A stretch of DNA of 64,000 nucleotides, from assembly GCF_000718015.1 (NCBI RefSeq), contig NZ_JODY01000032.1, forward strand, positions 1-64,000. The letters are read 5' to 3'. The notes beneath the pieces are model-generated. The model saw only the letters and a list, made by a program, of their open reading frames with translations, did not search any database and was not told the origin of the DNA. Position numbers and translations under genes: made by a program. This document shows, piece after piece, positions 61,472 to 64,000 of the stretch. This DNA comes from Streptomyces catenulae (lineage in GTDB: Bacteria > Actinomycetota > Actinomycetes > Streptomycetales > Streptomycetaceae). How positions within the stretch are numbered: the first letter of the stretch is position 1; every line of letters begins with the position of its first letter.

Positions 61472-61561
61472 GTCCGCACGCCGGGCCGTCCTCCCTGGTG
61501 AGGGCCCCGGCACCCGGCTCACGTACGGTGCCCGGAACCGGCCGGATAGGCTCACGTTCCG

Positions 61562-62326
61562 ATGGACACCGACGCACAGCTCCCGGAGCGCGACCGCACC
61601 CCCGTCCCCGACCAGGGACCGGAGGAGCGGTCGCGCTCCGCGCGTTTTCCCGACACCTCCGCCCGCTTCCGCTTCCGGCCGCTTCCGCTGCTGGCCTGCT
61701 GCGTGGCGTTCGTGCTGCTGCTGAGCGCCTTCGTCGTCCAGCCGTTCCTCATCCCGAGCACGTCGATGCAGGACACCCTGGAGGTCGGCGACCGGGTGCT
61801 GGTCAACAAGCTCGCGTACCGCTTCGGCGGTGAGCCCCGGCGCGGCGATGTCGTCGTCTTCGACGGCACAGGGTCTTTCGTTCACAGGGAGACGGAGGAG
61901 AATCCCGTGACGGGCCTGCTGCGCGGAGCCGGCGCGGCGGTGGGCCTGGCCCGTCCTGCCGACACCGACTACGTCAAGCGCGTGATCGGGATCGGAGGGG
62001 ACAGGGTGACCTGCTGCGACAAACGGGGGCGGATCAAGGTGAACGGTGAGCCCGTGACCGAGGGCTATGTGTATCCGGGGGACGCCGCGTCGTCGGTGCC
62101 CTTCGACATCGTGGTCCCGGAGGGAAAGCTGTGGGTGATGGGGGACCACCGGTCGCGCTCCCGGGACTCCCGCGACCACCTCGGTGAGGAAGGCGGCGGC
62201 ACCGTCCCCGTCGACAAGGTGATCGGCCGGGCCGACTGGATCAGCTGGCCGGTGAGCCGCTGGACGGGTCTGGACCGGCCGCCGGCGTTCTCCCGGGTGC
62301 CCGCCCCGGCAGGCTCCCATGGGTAG
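61562..62326 (+). CDS. sipW: Type I signal peptidase (SipW-like)
   Basis: 254 aa. One N-terminal membrane helix (PLPLLACCVAFVLLLSAFVV), the catalytic Ser in PSTSMQDTLEVGDRVLVNK and the catalytic Lys in DYVKRVIGIGGD; box E is GDHRSRSRDSRDH. There is no C-terminal membrane anchor. It cleaves signal peptides outside the membrane. First of three tandem paralogues; overlaps the next by 8 bases. Confidence 0.93.
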   Translation: MDTDAQLPERDRTPVPDQGPEERSRSARFPDTSARFRFRPLPLLACCVAFVLLLSAFVVQPFLIPSTSMQDTLEVGDRVLVNKLAYRFGGEPRRGDVVVFDGTGSFVHRETEENPVTGLLRGAGAAVGLARPADTDYVKRVIGIGGDRVTCCDKRGRIKVNGEPVTEGYVYPGDAASSVPFDIVVPEGKLWVMGDHRSRSRDSRDHLGEEGGGTVPVDKVIGRADWISWPVSRWTGLDRPPAFSRVPAPAGSHG

Positions 62327-63338
62327 CCGGGGGCGCCCACGACACGGCAGACCGCAGGTCGACGACGGTACGACCGCGGTCGACGAGCGTCCGGCGACCG
62401 GTGGCCGGGCCGAGCGGCGGCGCCAGGCGCGCCGCATCAAACGCCGCAGACGCCGCTCGTACCTCAAGGAAATACCCATCCTGATCGTGGTGGCGCTGGC
62501 CATCGCGCTGGTTCTGAAGACGTTCCTGGTCCAGGCGTTCGTGATTCCGTCCGGCTCGATGGAGCAGACGATCCGGATCGGGGACCGGGTGCTGGTCGAC
62601 AAGCTCACCCCGTGGTTCGGCTGGCAGCCCGAGCGCGGTGACGTCGTCGTCTTCAAGGACCCCGGCGGCTGGCTCAAGGGCGAGCAGACGCAGAAGGCCG
62701 AGGATCCGGCCGGGGTGAAGCAGTTCAAGGAGGCCATGACCTTCATCGGTCTGCTGCCCTCGGCCGACGAACAGGACCTGATCAAGCGGGTCGTCGCGGT
62801 CGGCGGGGACACCGTCAAGTGCTGCGACGCACAGCACCGCGTCACGGTCAACGGCACCCCGCTGACCGAGCCGTATCTGCACCCCGGCAACCCGCCGTCC
62901 GAGACGTCGTTCACGGTGAACGTGCCCACCGGACGGATCTTCGTCATGGGTGACCACCGCTCGAACTCCGCGGATTCGCGCTTCCATCTCGACGAGGCGT
63001 ACCGTGGCACGGTTTCCGAGGACAACGTCGTCGGGCGGGCCGTGGTCATCGCCTGGCCGTTCGCCCACTGGCGGCGTCTGGAGGAGCCCGACACCTTCGC
63101 GAACGTGCACGACGCGCCGGGCGCGAAGGCGGCAGGTGCGGCGGGCCCGCATAGGGTGTTGCCCGAGTCTTTGACCCCACTCCCGACCCCTGCGGAACTC
63201 CCGCTCGTTATGGGAGTGATGGGCCTGCACCGGTTGACGGGCGGGCGAGAGCGTGGAGTAAGGAGTGGATGTGGGGGACTTGGCGGTCGGCGCGCGGTCC
63301 GGATCCGGAGAGCCCGAAGAGCCGGCGGGGCACGGTGA
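62319..63338 (+). CDS. sipX: Type I signal peptidase (SipX-like)
   Basis: 339 aa. A strongly basic N-terminus (RRRQARRIKRRRRRSYLKEI), one membrane helix (IPILIVVALAIALVLKTFLV), catalytic Ser in PSGSMEQTIRIGDRVLVDK, Lys in DLIKRVVAVGGDTVKCC, and GDHRSNSADSRFH. The C-terminal part after about residue 310 (GRERGVRSGCGGLGGRRAVR) overlaps the start of the next gene by 68 bases and looks like run-on sequence. Confidence 0.93.
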   Translation: MGSRGRPRHGRPQVDDGTTAVDERPATGGRAERRRQARRIKRRRRRSYLKEIPILIVVALAIALVLKTFLVQAFVIPSGSMEQTIRIGDRVLVDKLTPWFGWQPERGDVVVFKDPGGWLKGEQTQKAEDPAGVKQFKEAMTFIGLLPSADEQDLIKRVVAVGGDTVKCCDAQHRVTVNGTPLTEPYLHPGNPPSETSFTVNVPTGRIFVMGDHRSNSADSRFHLDEAYRGTVSEDNVVGRAVVIAWPFAHWRRLEEPDTFANVHDAPGAKAAGAAGPHRVLPESLTPLPTPAELPLVMGVMGLHRLTGGRERGVRSGCGGLGGRRAVRIRRARRAGGAR

Positions 63339-64000
63339 GGCCGCGTCGGCGGGTTCCGTGCATCTCGCGCAGCCACAGCAACAGCCACCGTACGAAGGAC
63401 AGGCACCACCGGCGGCCCGGCGGCCTGCCGAGGACGAGGAGAAGGACGGCGTGAAGAAGGCCAAGAAGCAGCGCGCCTTCTGGAAGGAACTGCCGATCCT
63501 CGTCGGCATCGCGCTGATCCTCGCCCTGCTGATCAAAACGTTCCTGGTGCAGGCGTTCTCCATCCCGTCCGACTCGATGCAGGACACCCTGCAGCGCGGC
63601 GACCGGGTGCTGGTGGACAAGCTCACGCCATGGTTCGGCTCCAAGCCCGAGCGCGGCGAGGTCGTCGTCTTCCACGACCCGGGCGGCTGGCTCAACGAGA
63701 CGCCGACGCCCGAGCCCAACCCCGTCCAGAAGGTCCTCAGCTTCATCGGTCTGATGCCGTCAGCCGAGGAGAAGGACCTGATCAAGCGGGTCATCGCGGT
63801 CGGCGGCGACACCGTCGAGTGCCACGGCACCGGCCCGGTGAAGGTCAACGGCAAGGCGCTCAAGGAGGACTCGTTCATCTTCCCGGGCAACACCCCGTGC
63901 GGTGACCGCGCCTTCGGCCCGATCCACGTCCCCAAGGACCGCATCTGGGTCATGGGCGACCACCGCGACGACTCCCTCGACTCGCGCTACCACCAGAACC
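63271..64000 (+). CDS. sipY: Type I signal peptidase (SipY-like), 3' end missing
   Basis: The first 243 codons; the gene runs off the window. The GTG at 63271 follows AAGGAG with 6-base spacing and encodes (V)GDLAVGARSG, the N-terminus I recall for SipY. A disordered, Gln/Pro-rich leader of about 60 residues precedes the membrane helix LPILVGIALILALLIKTFLV; catalytic Ser is in PSDSMQDTLQRGDRVLVDK, Lys in DLIKRVIAVGGDTVECHG, and GDHRDDSLDSRYH closes the visible part. Confidence 0.92.
   Translation, partial: MGDLAVGARSGSGEPEEPAGHGEAASAGSVHLAQPQQQPPYEGQAPPAARRPAEDEEKDGVKKAKKQRAFWKELPILVGIALILALLIKTFLVQAFSIPSDSMQDTLQRGDRVLVDKLTPWFGSKPERGEVVVFHDPGGWLNETPTPEPNPVQKVLSFIGLMPSAEEKDLIKRVIAVGGDTVECHGTGPVKVNGKALKEDSFIFPGNTPCGDRAFGPIHVPKDRIWVMGDHRDDSLDSRYHQN

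Noticed and set aside
60110..63409. 1099-codon minus-strand frame opposite trmD, rplS and the signal peptidases
   Set aside because: Crosses several established genes and has no domain content.

Overview
This window is a chromosomal core segment of a Streptomyces or close relative. The evidence is very high G+C with strong third-position bias, frequent GTG/TTG starts, single-copy actinobacterial genes (a CvnA-type kinase, an NdgR-like IclR regulator, an HU protein with a lysine-rich tail, an NsdA homologue), and a gene order that I recognise from memory as the gltX-leuCD-hup-gpsA-ddlA-thiL-rpmB-recG-rnc-smc-ftsY-amtB/glnK/glnD-ffh-rpsP-trmD-rplS-sip block of streptomycetes. No prophage, insertion sequence, CRISPR array or biosynthetic cluster is visible.

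Layout. 1-3.9 kb: the end of a conservon on the minus strand (CvnB start, CvnA kinase). 4.5-8.0 kb: a small repeat-bearing peptide gene, an FAH-family hydrolase, gltX, and five tRNA genes (Gln, Glu, Glu, Gln, Glu) closed by a strong terminator. 8.0-13.8 kb: a divergent MerR regulator/DUF4188 pair, ndgR divergent from leuCD, a small conserved protein and the HU gene. 13.6-20.4 kb: cofC, an acyltransferase, gpsA, ddlA, a DUF3515 lipoprotein, an AsnC-domain protein, thiL and thiD. 20.4-23.0 kb: metX and metY on the minus strand. 23.3-33.1 kb: rpmB, a FakA-like DAK2 protein, recG, rsmD, coaD, a DivIVA-like coiled-coil protein, a YceD-family protein, rpmF, rnc and mutM. 33.1-36.8 kb: small or lineage-variable genes (a double-HTH MerR protein coupled to a membrane coiled-coil protein, a CAP-domain protein, acylphosphatase, a small coiled-coil protein). 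37-42.3 kb: smc and a glucose-permease-like transporter. 42.5-46.8 kb: an accessory stretch with a GlxA-type regulator, a cupin, a luciferase-like oxidoreductase and an NCS1 permease. 47.1-58.6 kb: ftsY, a primase/polymerase-like protein, nsdA, amtB-glnK-glnD, ffh and a SprT-like protein. 58.8-64 kb: rpsP-khpA-rimM-trmD-rplS and three type I signal peptidases, the last cut by the window end.

Functional themes are translation and ribosome maturation, protein targeting and secretion (ftsY, ffh, three signal peptidases), nitrogen sensing (amtB-glnK-glnD behind a GlnR-like box), branched-chain amino-acid and methionine synthesis, and chromosome organisation (HU, SMC). GluRS lies beside the very tRNA-Glu and tRNA-Gln genes it is expected to charge.

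The most unusual items are the small protein with two ANPRRTxL motifs at 4526-4711, a 60-bp tandem-repeat expansion that adds a Cys/Gly/Pro-rich leader to GlnD, likely non-canonical starts for metX (CTG) and the YceD-family gene (ATC), a CofC frame that reads through the convergent small gene, and a GC-rich CCCCGTGCGG-like sequence that recurs in many intergenic gaps and inside glnD. No clearly new multi-gene system is evident; the best candidates are the peptide gene and the double-HTH regulator/membrane protein pair.
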